64,000 nt of DNA from Przewalskia tangutica (GCA_029844215.1 CM056733.1:13389501-13453500); one strand, 5' to 3'. Counted from the stretch's first letter, positions 47,970 through 61,339 are shown. Numbers and translations: made by a program. The notes: generated by a model not told the origin, from the letters alone.

Positions 47970-48299
47970 GAAGCGGAAGAGACAGGTATATCCTTAACCC
48001 TCTAGAGTTTTGTATACTGATGTGTTTTAGTGTTATGTTCGGATAGCTTTGTGCTAAATGTGATTTAGACACCTGGTTATTGTAGAAGGGTAAGTATGGG
48101 GGCATGGTAAGTGTGAACCCTAGACTGTCACGATTGAGACCTTAGAGGTAAGGTCGTCTTGAGTAAAAGATTCGTTTTATGTTTGACCTTTATCAGAGTG
48201 CGTGGTATACGTGGGTTTTATTTGTGTGATAAGTCCATAGGTAGTGTGAGATGGAAGTGGTAGCTTTCATGATGTGATTTAGCAGGATTGTTCCGTCGG

Positions 48300-48495
48300 G
48301 AACGAGGGCTTGACGCGATTGTGGTCGGGTTGAGGACGTGATACGGTCAACCCGTGCCGGATTAAGGTGGGTCAGTTACGGGTGGTCCCGCCAGTGGTAG
48401 GGTCACGAGGATGCTAGGCCCAAGTTTGTATGATCATCGTATGAGTTCGTGGACGCGTTCGACCGTGAGCGGTTCGTAAAGGCCGAATGGCCTTA
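48300..48495 (+). other. G copy of the shared non-coding block
   Basis: Contains GGTCGGGTTGAGG, GTCACGAGGATGCTAGGCCC and GTTCGTGGACGCGTTCGACC, then AAGGCCGAATGGCCTTAA. 47970-48300 is post-gag spacer and 48495-48710 a tail resembling B 61546-61750; neither shows a gene. Confidence 0.7.
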
Positions 48496-48710
48496 AGGAA
48501 GTTTGAGGTTAGTAAGATGACCAAGTTTGGAGGTAGTGACTCGGAGATTTTTGGGAACGAAGTAATGACCAAGTTTGGTGCGTCTTCGAGAGTTCAAGTG
48601 TTCGAGAAGACCGGCACGAGTAAGGAAGGAAGAGAACGTGTGTTATTTCGCGCTGCCGTGGCGTTGACAACTTGTTAGAGGAACTTCATCGATATCCGTC
48701 TTGAGAAGGA

Positions 48711-48742
48711 ACATTCGACGAATGTTTCTAAGGAAGGGAGAA
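48711..48742 (+). other. G polypurine tract and inverted repeat
   Basis: ACATTCG / CGAATGT at 48711-48725 with the spacer reduced to one base, then AGGAAGGGAGAA up to the LTR. Confidence 0.87.
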
Positions 48743-51700
48743 TGTTATACCCGTATTCTCGTGGTATGTATGCGAGGGCGTGCGTGCGAGCACGACAAAA
48801 AAAATTGGAAAGGAAGAAAGAGGTGATTTTTCCACGGAAAAAGTTTCCGGTTTTTGTAAAGAAAAATGTTCGTTGATGGGAATTGGGTTCCCAGATTAGG
48901 AATTTGGGCTTCGTAGATTATATTAGAATTATGGAATTTTATTTTCGGAAATGGTCACGTGGGGCCCACGGGAGAAATTTACGGTTTTGTGGGGCCCACT
49001 TTGTTTTCGAGATTTTGGCCATTGTGGATATTTTTCGGAAGACGTTTTATGAGGGCCAATAGGAGGGTGACACGTGTCACCCCCGCCTAGGTGGCTTGGC
49101 CGAAATGACATTTGTGCACAACACCCGGTTAGAGTCGTTTTTTGACGAAACGTTTTACATAACTTCATGGGGAAAATTCCGCTATGTCTTTTCTTATTTT
49201 TGCGGATTTTTCCGAGAGACGAAACATTTTGGACCAACGGGAGGGTGACATGTGTCACCCTCACAATGGAAACAAGTGGGGCGGCACTTGGCCGATTTGG
49301 AGGGGCAAGTTGTGCTAGATATTTGTGTAGATATTTGTGAGGGTTTTAAGGAGTAGGGGCTAGGGTGCACTTGGCTTGATCTTGGCCTTACACTTGCCTT
49401 GCACATGGCTTGATCTTGGCCGTTGGTTGGCCTTTGGTTTTGCTATAAATACCCTCCTTGTGAAGACTTATTCATTCACTCCTCACTTTGTCTAAGTCTT
49501 GAAATCCCTCCCCTCCTCTAGTAGCTCTCGTCCTAAGCCTCCCCTCCCTCCTCCTGTGGCCTGGCCGAGAGTTCCCCTCCCCTTTGTGGTGCTAGCCGGG
49601 TACCCCTAGCCTAGTTGTTTCGTATAATACACCCCCTCTTGGTAGAAATACTCCGAGTATTGTTATAATGCCCAAAATACCTTAGCCTTTACCTTGTTGT
49701 ATTCCAAAGTTACCTCTATCGTAGAGCCCTGGAAATACTACCTTTTGTCCTTTTAGTCTCAAACCGAAACCCTAAGGAAATCTTCATAGTCGGTTGAAGT
49801 ATTTGAGTAGAAGTTGGTTAGAACTTCTGGGTTGTTTGGAGCGGATTGGAGCGCGAGTAGGAGCTAAACCTTGCTCGGGATCGACAATATAACTTGGATA
49901 ATTTTGGGCTTGTCGAGGTAAATATTCTTGTCCCTTATTGTAATTGGAGATTACATGTAGTAGGAATATATAGTTGAGGTATACTATATATGAATGAACA
50001 TTATTGCGCGCAATGTCGTTTGACTTAAGCTGAATTTAAAGAAGAGAATCGAATCGTAATTACATGGGACGTATTCTGATGAGACTTGTGTAGCATTGTT
50101 GTGTAGTAGAATGGTACACGCCCGTTAGACGTAAAACCCCTCGGTTGGCTTGGTAGCCTACCGATAGAGGAGGAGATTTACGCTGTTGTGTGAGGTGTCT
50201 TTGCGAATTTTCTCGTAGAAATGGAACCTTGTGTTTTGAAGTTAATAGACGTTTGTGACCTTTTTAGGTGAAAGTACTATGAGTAGCGTATTCTACTTGA
50301 GGAGTGGAAAGGGCAAAGGTTGTAGTACTTGGAGCATTTTGCTTATTGTCGATACTCGTCGCGAGGTATGTGAACCTCTTCCTATCCTTGAGCATGATGT
50401 TTTGTAAACTATGTAGTACGGTAGACGCGTACGTGCTAAATGAGTTGGTTGGTTTAAAACATAGGGTGTTATAATAGCTTTATGGGAAGTTAGTTATAAC
50501 GACCTTATGTAGTGAAAATGGTTTCTTGATATTAGAAGTTAAGAGACTTGATCTTATAAGATAAGAGACTTAACTTATTTGTTTTAATGTGGATGTTTGT
50601 GAAACCTCATTCGTGAGTAATGAGTACTTGGTTTTAAAGGGATAATGTTTTCTTGATTTGGGAATCGAATGTGTATCGATGCACCACCGCGGCGTTAATA
50701 AAGGAAAATGTATTGAATAACGATGTTGTATTAAAACCGTAGAAACCTCCATCTGCATGAAGCTAAGATGAGACAAAATGATATTACATTTTCTAGATCA
50801 TGGTCATTGTAATAAGATCGTTATAAACAAGAATAAACTACTCACATATATGACATATGTTACTCAATTGTTTTAAAAGAGATTAAAACTATGAGTTATG
50901 AAACCTTTCCAAAATAAGTGACTTGAGCATTTGAAATTAGGCAAACTTGAACGCTTGGAAAATAATGTTGTTACTTGATTTTACAAAAGGGAAGTGTCTT
51001 GTTTACTTAAAAAGATAGTCACGATTTTTATACTACGGGTATTGTGTGACTTATGTGAAAGTACTTTGAGTTGTGTGAAACTTGCCTTGCTTGTTGTGAA
51101 ACTTGCCTATGCTTGTTGTTGTGAAACTTGCCTATGCTTGATGATAGCCTTTGTTGTGCAAGTATGGTATTTACGTTACCGTCTCTCGATAGAGGCCTCG
51201 ACTTGTCGAGAACTTACTTGACGCGTCTTTGGCGTGATGGAGAATTCCACGTATGTTTCCATTTTGATTACCGTCTTGTTGTTGATGTCACATGGACATG
51301 TCTACACCGTCGCAGATTCCGGCATGCGGCCACGCGGTCGGGTTGATTACCCGATATATGGTTATTACGTAACATGGACGGTTCACACCGATGCAGACTC
51401 GGGGCATGTGGCCGTGCGGCAGGTTGATCACCCAAAGATATTGTTATTAATGTCACATGGGCGTGTCTACACCGAGGTAGAATTCCGGGAATGTGGCCAC
51501 GGGCATTGGTATTATTGTTGCATCATGGACATGTCTACACCGATGCGAATTCGGGCATGCGCCATAATGCGAACACGATTGATGTGGGCGTGAGACCCAT
51601 AGTTATATTTGAGTGATGACTTGAGGCGTGAGTCACGACTAGACATGATCGCTTATGTTGTGAATCGTAGTTTGGTTATCATACATGTATCACGCTTTAT

Positions 51701-52163
51701 ATAGACTAGTATGATTTCATTTACTGATTTACTGATTCACATACTTGGTACTACTGATCTTGACTCCTTCGGGGCTGCGTTCATGCCGCAGTAGAGGTAC
51801 ATCGGCCGTGGATCCCCTCTTAGGATCTCATTTCAGCGTGTTGGAAAGCTCCGCTCCGTGGAGGCTTATCTTTGGTATGTTTCCACGAGTTGTAGGTTCT
51901 TGTACATTCGTGGTATGGCGAGCCCCGCCGTCATAGTTGTTGTAAATCTTAGAGGTGCAGAGTAATCGCAAGGTGGTTTGTAAAAAGGATAACTGCTCGG
52001 TTTTTATGTATATACCAAGGCAACTGCTGGTTGGCCGGTTTATTTATTATATCTCTTGTTTCATGACTCGTGTTTTATTTTCCGCTGGTTTTCTCTGATG
52101 TTGTATCACTAGGGTGCCCGGGGTAAGGCACCAGTAACGGGCCCGGGTTCGGGGCGTTACATC
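48743..52163 (+). repeat. G 3' LTR
   Basis: Second LTR of G. Starts TGTTATACCCG, ends GGCGTTACA. Palindromes 49065-49082 and 49243-49260, TATA 49444-49451, U5 hairpin 51775-51791. The ORFs at 48929-49406 and 51234-51593 lie in LTR sequence and are also seen, broken, in the other copy. Confidence 0.93.
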
Positions 52164-52254
52164 TTACTTGTCATACTTTCTCGTACTTCCAAGCTTATTT
52201 TAGTACATACACAAAATTTCAAATATTGTTTCTGTTCTCCAATCCTTGGAGTTA

Positions 52255-52490
52255 CTATCCAAACTTGGCCATTATGCTACTTGCATTTCCGTTAAGGCCC
52301 TTCTCGGCCCTCACGACCTGGTTCCGGTGGAGCGCGTCCACGAACTCGTACAACGATTAAATAGACTTGGGCTTCGCATCCTCGTGACCCTATCACATAG
52401 CGGGGCCATTTCCAACTGACATCACCTCATTCCATACTACCGGTTGACCCGAAATGGGTCCACAACCCGACCCATCGTCACACTTAACTT
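52255..52490 (-). other. D copy of the shared non-coding block
   Basis: On the minus strand it contains GGGTCGGGTTGTGGACCC, GGGTCACGAGGATGCGAAG and GTTCGTGGACGCGCTCCACC. It ends at the gag-protease remnant. 52164-52254 is D interior resumed after G. Confidence 0.7.
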
Positions 52491-52689
52491 CTCATTCTTA
52501 GTCTGAAATAAATTCCTCTCCTATCTCAAGGTACTTCTTGCCCTATCCTCCCATTCACTAGAGGTTCGTCACCTAGGCCGAAGTATTTCTACTGTACATC
52601 CTCCACTATCGGTCTTTACACTGTTATGGGGTAATTAACCCTACACAACTATAGTCTCAGTTCACTTTATCATTCTTGTCAACATTCTT

Positions 52690-53662
52690 CACTTTTCCCT
52701 TTACTAATCAAAGTATCCCTACTTCAGGTGGTGCTATCAATTTACAACTACTAGTAACAAAGGGAAATATATACGCTAGGGCGAAATCTGAATCTATCAA
52801 TGCATGTATGCCTCAAAAGAATCGAAATATACTTGTAACCCCATGCAATGTTGCCTCTTGATCCTGCCCAGTAGCCACATCATCTATGCGGTTCGAAGGA
52901 CCGCCAGAACTATAAACTCCACCCTGACCTCTACCACAGCTGGTTGACATCTGAACACCGCTCGGGGCGATACCGTAGAGGAAAATGAACCAACCACCTA
53001 CAGTCGAGCCACCTCACCAGTGCTCTTTCTAAAAGGACATACCCTCAGTATATGGCCCGGACGGCCACAATAAAAACAGACACCTGTGCCATAATGACAT
53101 TTCCCCATATGACTCTTACTACATCGGAAACACTGAGGAATAAGTGGCCTCGACTGATAAAATCCTCTGCTCCTCTGAGAATATCAAACCCTGAAGCTCG
53201 GACCGGCTCCTAAATACCTTGTGGGGTCAAATCTCCCACCTGTGAGCTGCGGGGGTATGTCCTGGGTAGGTTGGGATGAATATCTCACTCGCTGCTGAGG
53301 CTGCTCGTCCAAAAACTCACTGGGATAACCAACCGGTCTAGCCCTCTTACGCTGATCTCCACGTTGGCCCTCTACCCTCTGTACACCTATCTGTACTGGC
53401 CAAATAACCTCCTGCTAATGAAACTGTAGCACCGCTATCTTGGTCAATAACATAACTGCTTCCCTTATGACCCTATAGTCTTCCCCTAACTGAGAAACTG
53501 GAGGCTCTGGTGCTGGGGCCTCAAAACCTGGCGCAAAAGAACTCGCCGACTGCGACACAACATCCGGTATACCCTGGGAAAGAGCCCTATCAACTCTCTG
53601 AGTCTGACCGTAGCTCAAGCATCGCTTTTGCCCTTCAAGCATCGCTGTTCTCCTCGAGGCAT
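52690..53662 (-). pseudogene. gag: D gag lacking capsid, with nucleocapsid and protease trace
   Basis: Minus-strand ATG at 53662-53660 (MPRGEQR). The N-terminal part continues in the open stretch 53675-53415 (TQRVDRAL, then a Pro/Glu segment). The capsid helices seen in G are absent: the N-terminal part passes within about 100 codons to the basic linker (QRKRARPVG) and then QCFRCSKSHMGKC and the knuckle CFYCGRPGHILRVC encoded at 53078-53037. Near 52810-52790 an ALIDSD-like segment is a trace of the protease active site, followed by degraded sequence. Without capsid it cannot form particles. Whether the loss is a deletion in D or a subfamily trait is unknown. Confidence 0.68.
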
Positions 53663-53774
53663 AGATGTAACACAAAAATATGTCAGAGAGGGATTATATT
53701 AATAACACAGCTCTATGGCACGATCTCAGAGTGAGAAGAATAGAAACCAACTCCTAAATGTCCTGTAGCCTCCT

Positions 53775-53858
53775 GTTTATGGGTGTGGCGCGCAACACAC
53801 CGATAATCAAGACTCTACTAGACAGTAGACATTCCGAGGACTGACTTCTCTGATACCA
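53775..53858 (-). other. D leader stem-loop and primer site
   Basis: Stem-loop 53775-53808: perfect inner stem GGTGTG / CACACC, loop TTGCGCGC with palindrome GCGCGC, outer stem with one mismatch. Primer site complement CTCTGATACCA at 53848-53858 (CAG intact). Confidence 0.78.
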
Positions 53859-53861
53859 CTC

Positions 53862-54994
53862 TGTCACGACCCAACCTCAAGCGTGGATCGTGCCCTACCT
53901 GGGCACCCTTCTACCTAACTGACACAAGTAAACCGCGGAACTAAATAACACCTCATTTTTTTAAAAAACTAATAAACATGCAAAGGCAGAGCCGTCAAGG
54001 CTGCCATATAATATACATAATAAAAAGGCACTACACTGTACATGAGTCCAATCCCACATATGAATACAGACCTCTAAGAGTTTTACTGAACTATGACGGG
54101 ACAAGGACCCGCCATACCCATAATTTTACAAAGCCTGTATGAAGGATTTATACCAAAATGATAAACTCCTGAACAGATGGAGCTATCCAAAAACTCTGAG
54201 CAAGGGTCCTACACTTGCAGATCACCGAACTGTGTACCTAAACCTGCGGCATGAATGCAGCCCCCGAAGGAGGTCAATACGAAAGATGTACCAAGTATGT
54301 GAAACTGAAAATACTGTAATGAAATCATAACAGTCTATATAAAACTGGAGATATGTATGATAGCCAAACTACAATACACAATATATAAGCAGTCATGTCA
54401 AGTCAGGGACGCATGCCCTCAAGTCATTACTCACATATAACCATGGGTCTCACGGCCATAATATCAATCATGCCCGTGGAATCCCTTCCTCACTGTCGGC
54501 AGTCCATGATATAACATAACACCAATAAGTATACATGAACACCAAGTCCCACCTGTGTCATTACAAACTGTACGGGCCAAGTAGGAAAACGAACCACCAG
54601 ATCCAGCCTGCATCATAAAACTGACCGGGGCAAGTACGAAAGCCAACTACCAGATCCATCCTGTCGTCACGAGATATGACCGGGGCAAGTGCGAAAGATA
54701 TATACCAGAGTCTACCGTACCAAACTGTGCCATAGAACTGACGGGGGCAAGTACGAAAGCCAACTACTGCACTATCTCGCGCGACCATCGACCGGGGCAA
54801 GTACGAAAGCTAACTACCAGACCATCCTGCGTCACTAAACCTCATGGAGGGCTAGTCCATGGAATAACAATATCCAACATAGTCGCATGCCCCGGAATCC
54901 CACATCGTATAAGCATGTCCATGGAGAAATAAAAACAATCCGGGAATCTAACCCGCCTCCTGGTCGCAGGCTCCGGAATCCCACATCGTATAAG
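53862..54994 (-). repeat. D 5' LTR, part a
   Basis: Starts TGTCACGACCCAACC right beside the primer site. U5 hairpin 54244-54260, which is perfect in its ATGAATGCAG form. Ends at ATAAG, where H inserted. The first 660 bases have no partner in the truncated left LTR. Confidence 0.88.
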
Positions 54995-57900
54995 TATCAC
55001 GACCCGAACCCGGGCCCGTGACTGGTGCCTTACCCCGGGCACCTAAGTAGACATACATCAGAGTAATCAGCGGAATATAAAACAAGACATGAAATAACAT
55101 GAAGTGTGAAACAGTTATCTGAGAAAAGTTGCCTTTCGGCATATATATAAAAACTTAAATCCGAACAGTTACATCCCATTTACAACTCTGCCCACAACAG
55201 TACTACAAACCTCTAAGAATGATAACAACAATGGCGGGACAGGGCCCCGCCATACCCCTGAATGTAAATACCTACAACGATAGGGGACTATACCCAAGAT
55301 AAGCCTCCGGAGAAACAGAGCTTCCCAACCGCTGAACTGTGACCCTATGAGCGAGGATCAACATCGTGTACTCTACCGCTGCAGATGAACGCATCCTCCG
55401 AAGGAGGTCGATAACCGTACCAAGTATGTGAAATCAAAATATCAGAATGAAATCATAGTAGTCTATATAAAGCAGGAGACATATATGATAACCAAACTAC
55501 AGTTCACAATAAATAAGCAGTCATGTCAAGTCATGGACTCACGCCCTCAAAGTCATCACTCAAATATAACTATGGGTCTCACGCCCACAACATCAATCAT
55601 GCCCGTGGAATACCTTCCTCACTGCCTATGATATAAAAGCACCAAGGAATACACATGAACACCGTGTCCCACCTGTGTCATAATAAAACCGTCACGGTAA
55701 GTACGAAGGCATAGCCGACTACTAAAACCTACGCATCAACAAGGTCATAAATCAGATCATGAGATCTGTCTGCACCGCCACATGATCGGCCGCCACTCGC
55801 TCGCAGATCTAATGCGCGCGTCTAGTCCCGAACTTCCCGCAGCCCGCATAGGCCACTCACATAGCCCGCATGAGGTATTCCCGCATCGAGGGTAGCTACT
55901 CCCGCATCGCCCCGACTCGCATCGCGCATGGCCACATAGACCGCATGACCACAAAGGCCGCACACTAACTCGAACTCGTAGCCCGCATAGGTCCCCGACC
56001 CGCATGAGGTATTCTTGAATCATGGTCCTGCATCACCGAGTCTACCCCGCATCGGAGGGCAGCTTAACCCCCGGTATCATGTCAAGAGGTGAGTGATATA
56101 ATACTAACATAACAGCTTATCGTTAAACAACATAAGCATAAAAAGGGAAACCCCTTTACACAAACATCACAAGATACTAACACACGTAGCATCCTAACAT
56201 GTTTACTTATCAAATCAACAAGAAAGTATTACAAGGCTATCACAAACCAACACAATCAAGTTATTCACACAAGGCACTTCCTACTTTATGTCAACAAGTT
56301 CGGGTTTTTATCCCCAAAGTACTTCATACATTAATTCTTTAAAAGATCCGTTTCTTTCACAAAAGTCACACAATACCCGTAGTATAAAATAGAGTGACTA
56401 TCTTTTTAAGTAAACTAAAACACTTCCCTTTGTAAAATCAAGTAACAACATTATTTTCCAAACGTTCAAGTTTGCCTAATTTCAAATGCTCAAATGTCTC
56501 ATTTTCGAAAGGTTTCGTAGTTCATAGTCTTAATCACTTAATAAGATAATTCTTTCTTAAAACAATTTGAGAAACATACGCCTTATGTGTGAGTAGGTAA
56601 TTCTTGTTCATAACAATCTTATTAAAGCAGCCATGATCTAGGAAATGTAATATTATTTTGTCTTATCTTAGCTTCTATGCAGATGGAGGTTTCTACTGGT
56701 TTTAATAATACTTAATTAGTCAATACATTTCCCTTTATTAACGCTGCAGTGGTTCGTTCGATACTTATTCTGATTTCCAAATCAAGAAACATTATTCCTT
56801 TTAAAAACCAAGTACTCATTACTCACGAATGAGGTTTCACACTTTTTAACAAAATTCATATTAAATTAATTAAGTCAAGTCTCTTATCTTTTAAGATCAA
56901 GTCTCTTAACTTCTAAAACCAATAAACCATCCTTTTTATCTCTCTTAAGTCGTTATACCTAACTTCCCATAAAGCTAGTATAACTCTTAAGCTTTTAAAA
57001 CCAAGTATTACTCTTCTTTCAAAAAGGTTTCTTAATTCTTTTGAAATACTTCAAGATTCTTATTATTTAAACTCAAGTCAAAAGACATCGTAGTAAAACC
57101 ACGCTCGCTAACACGCCGACGTCACCGCATCTATATATATATATTCTTTTAAAATTATCATGCTCAAGAGGATAGGAAGAATCACATACCTCGCGACGAT
57201 TATCGACTATTAGCAAAACGCTCCACGGCTATAACCCGGCTAGCCTTGTCCACCATTCAAGTAGAACATGTTACTCGCAGAACTTTCAACCTATAAAGGC
57301 CATATACGTCTATCAACGTCTAGACTACTCTGTAGAATATTCTAAGCACTAGGTTCTCTATTCTACGGAAAATCGGGCAGCACTTCCCTACCCGTTAAGC
57401 TACACAAGTCTCATCAGAATACAAATTCCTATGTAAGTACAGTTTAATCTTCTTCTTTAATATCCTTCTATTACAGTTCAATTCTCTTCTGTAATATCCT
57501 TCTATGAGTCTTATATTCATTTCTATACCACTACAGTATGTAATTTCCAATTACAATAGAAGGTCAAGAGTATTTACCTCGATAGGCCCAAAATTATCCA
57601 AGTTTAAATGTCGATCCTGAGCAACGTTTAGCTCCTACTCTGGGCGCTCCAACCCGCTCCAAACAACCCTTAGAAGTTCTACGCAACTTCTTCTTAATAC
57701 TTCAACCGACTATGAAGATTTTCCTTAGGGTTTCGTTTTTGGGACTGAAGGGAAGTATAATAGTATTTATGGGATTTTAGTATAGGCGTAACCTTGGAAT
57801 ACTACAAGGTATTTGGGCCAAGATATTTTGGAATAGTAACAATACTTGGAGAATACTTTTCTACCAAGGGGGGGGGGTGTATTTTATGAGAACAACTCAA

Positions 57901-58483
57901 GGTGGGGTACTCTGCCAGCACCACTAGGAGGGGGGGTGTACCTCTCGGCCAAAAGGCCTCACAAAGGGGGGGAGGGGGAGGCTTGGACGAGAACCTCTCC
58001 AAAGGGGGGAAGTGTTTTCAAGACTTAGAAAGTGTTTGAGGGATGAAGAAAGTCTTCAACAAATGGGGGTATTTATAGGGAATTCAATGGCCATGATCAA
58101 GACAAGTGGGGGGCAAGTGGAAGGTGAGGATTTTCCCAAGTGCCCCCTAGCCATCTACTCCTCAATTCACTCCAAACATTGACCCATGGTTTAGGCCACA
58201 AAACATGGCACAAAAACGTGCACCAATCGGCCAAGAATCCGCCAACTTGAGGGTGACAAGTGTCGACCTCTCGTTGGTCCAAAATATTTCATCTCTCGGA
58301 AAAATCCGCAAAAATTATAAACGACATAGCCGTAATTTTCCCTACGCAAGTTTTGGAAAACGTTTCGTCGGAAAACAATTCGTTTAGTGGGTTGTGCACA
58401 AATTTGTCTCTAAGCCTACTTTAAGGCTCAAACTTTTGTACGTACGCCCTTACGTACATACTCTGGAAATACGGGGTATAACA
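54995..58483 (-). mobile_element. Element H: solo LTR
   Basis: One 3489-bp LTR of the A/F family with no interior. Exact ATAAG duplication at 54990-54994 and 58484-58488, which is proof of an insertion followed by LTR-LTR recombination. First bases TATCACG instead of TGTCACG (one G-to-A change on this strand). Contains a degenerate U5 hairpin (55378-55394), a CGCATG-rich minisatellite (about 55800-56050), the U3 palindrome (58251-58268) and TATA at 58070-58077. Several CTG/CAG sites that read CG in A and F are intact here. Confidence 0.94.
58070..58077 (-). promoter_or_regulatory. H TATA box
   Basis: Minus-strand TATAAATA, 0.41 kb from the U3 end, flanked by G-rich runs (57870-58070). Confidence 0.72.
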
Positions 58484-61327
58484 ATAAGCATGTCCAATGA
58501 GTAATAAAAACAATCCGGGAATCTAACCCGCATCCTGGTCGCATGCCCCGGAATCCCACATCGTATAAGCATGTCCAAGGATCAATCACAATGGAAGCAT
58601 ACCCGTGGAATCCCCCATCACTGTCGGTACGTCCAAGTAAACTCACCACAAGACAGCCGGCCCTCCAACTGAGAGTCACGACAGCGTAAAAATATAATAC
58701 TTGCACTCCAAGGCTATCACAAGCAAGCATAGGCAAGTCCATAAAATCTTTAGACTTTCATTATCATACAAAAATGAATTTCATTTTATAAACTCAAGGC
58801 ACTTTCGTTTCACATAAAAATCCGGGATTTCAACCCCAAGTACTACGTACTTCCATTTTTTTTAAAAGACTCATTTTTATATAAAACTCCAAGATACTAA
58901 CACCCGTAGGCATGTCTATTTTTTTAAAATTAAGTTACTACGCCTTTAGGAATTTATTTCAAGACTTTGAAACCAAGTAACTTCTAATTTCACAACCTAG
59001 GCAACTCATGCCTATCAATCAAAATAGACAACTCTCTTAACCCTCCATAAAGCAGTTATAACTAACTTCCCATAAAGCCGTTATAACTCTTTATGATTTT
59101 AGACAAACTCATTCTTTTTATAACCAAGAGACTTATACTTTTAAAACCAAGTATCATATACTTTCAAATCAAGTTATATAACTTTCAAAATACTTCAAGT
59201 CTCTTAATTTTAGAAATCAAGTTACATAACTTTCAAAACACTTCAAGTCTCTTAACTTTAGAAATCAAGTTGCTTCTACTTTTAAATCTCAAGTAACTCA
59301 CCCTTTAAAACAAGTTACTTCTCTTTAAATCATGTCATTTCTCCTCTTTTAAATCAATTAAGTAAATCACTCATTTGACTCCCCTAAAGCCGTTATAACA
59401 ACCTTTAGGTTTTGGAACTAAGGAACTATCCAAAAAATTAAGAACCACTTCCTTTTTAAGACTCTAAGTACTTCAAGTAAAACACTTTCACTTTTGAAAA
59501 TCCGAATTTCATCAAGGAATGGATTATAACAACTTCCAATTTAAACATCCAAAGTACAAATTTGAGATTTTCCTTGGGAGGTATCGGGAAGGATTTGGAA
59601 TGGAATAATATCGATTCATACAGAAGAAAAGGTTCTCAATCAAGGAAGTATATAGAACAACTTCTATATTAGGCAATCCAAGTATAATCAAGGAAGTATA
59701 TAGAACAACTTCTATATTAGGCAATCCAAGTACAATCAAGGAATGAATCATTTAAGGAGTAGGATTTACTTTCTTTATCATAAGGAATCATGCTAGAAGA
59801 AGAGGAGATGGTTCACATACCTTTTCGGCTTAATCCACAAGCTAAGTCGAATACGCTGCACGTAGAATTGTCAACCTATAATGGCCATAACACGACTATC
59901 AACTTCTAGTTTCTAACGTTGAATGATACTAAGTATACAATCTCTTATTCTACGGAAAATTGGGCAGCACTTCCTTTGTTTCTATGTACTTTTCCACCTT
60001 TTTCAAGGCCCGAAATCAATAACCAACATGCCACATTTAAGGCTCAATACATCAACCAATCAAAGGGGATTACACGTCTTACAATACGTGTAAAATTCTG
60101 CCCCACAATTAATACCAAGTAGTTCAATATCCAAAGCCATTCTTGGCTAACATGTACAACAACACAAAGTCCTTTCCAATTCTTTTTCAATCCAAGTTGC
60201 TAAGTCTAACATGTTATATAGTCGTAAACAACTTTAACAACTATAATTCCTTCTTTATATAACATGTGACGACTAAACTAATAACCAAATTGAATTGTAA
60301 TCTCAAAGGCTAATCATGCTAGTTTCGGATTAGTGGTTCCAATATCCATAACACTTATCAAACTTCAATATATACATCTCATGCTTGTTTATATCCATAA
60401 CTACAACAATAAGAAATCTTTAATCACTTAACGACAAGATTGTTACCTTGATAAGCCCTTATAAAATTCCAAGATTTAAAGTCGCTCCTTAGCAATTATT
60501 AGCTCCTTTACTTCATGCTCCAATCCGCTATTTGAAGCCTTTAGAAGTTCACAAACAACTTCTCTTCCATTTCCAATCAAAACTATGAAAACGACTTAGG
60601 TTTTCGCCTTGCTACTAACGTAAAAATGTCGTTTTTCCGAGATCTTTCTATTGATATATCCTTACAATACCCCTAGGAACCTTGGGTTAAAGTCTTGTGA
60701 ATAATGAACCACAAACTAAATTTTCTTGTGTGGGAAATGTGACAAACCCGAGAGCTCACTTTCAAGAACAAGAATGTGTTGAAATTTTTCTAAGTGTTGG
60801 GAGCTTGTCTTGCTACTAGTGTAGTTTATATAAAATAATGGAGGGTCAAGATTACAACATTTGTGTGGCTAGGATGAATAATATTTAATATCTAGTCAAG
60901 TGGCAAGTTGACTAAGTCAATAATCTCAAGCTTGTCAAGATGTGATCAACTCCTTGGTCATTTGACCATTTTACCCTTGTCCATTTCATCCAAGACCATG
61001 TGGGGGGGGGGGGGGGGGGTGACACGTATCGCCCTTTCATTCGTCCATAAAATTTCGTAACCCTCGTGGGCCCCATAAAACGTAAAATTTCTCGGGTGGG
61101 CCATACGTGACCAAATCCGTAAAATAAATTTCCACAATGTTAAAAAATTCCATACTCCTCAAATAATGTATTTTGAGAATCTAATTCTCATCAATGAACA
61201 TTTTTCCTTTCCGACGTTCGGAAGATTTTTCCTTCGGGAAAACAATTCTTTCTTTCGTACCAATTTTCAAGTCTGGTGTTCTCGCGTCCATTCTCTTATA
61301 CATGTCCTGGAATTACGGGGTGTAACA
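58484..61327 (-). repeat. D 5' LTR, part b
   Basis: Resumes after the ATAAG copy and parallels 19440-20940 and 41129-42488. 48-bp duplication at 59640-59744, candidate TATA near 60826, G run 61002-61019, end GGGGTGTAACA. Confidence 0.9.
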
Positions 61328-61339
61328 TTTAATTCAGAC

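Larger units (their letters stand above)
43101..52163 (+). mobile_element. Element G: non-autonomous Ty3/Gypsy element with gag
   Basis: LTRs of 3438 and 3421 bp flank a 2.2 kb interior. Flanks TTTTA (43096-43100) and TCTTA (52164-52168) are an imperfect target duplication. The interior holds primer site, leader, the best preserved gag in the window, the non-coding block and polypurine tract. No pol trace is seen. Relative of A/F/H, but with its own U3 and minisatellite. Confidence 0.92.
18945..61327 (-). mobile_element. Element D: non-autonomous Ty3/Gypsy element, host of E, G and H
   Basis: Minus-strand order: 5' LTR 53862-61327 (split by H), primer site, leader, gag with CCHC knuckle, protease trace, non-coding block, polypurine tract, 3' LTR 18945-42488 (split by E). 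The left LTR starts at a point equal to about 54523 in the right LTR, so its first 650 bp and the left target duplication are missing. The right flank TTTAA has no partner at 18940. A deletion across the B/D border is the simplest explanation. Confidence 0.82.
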
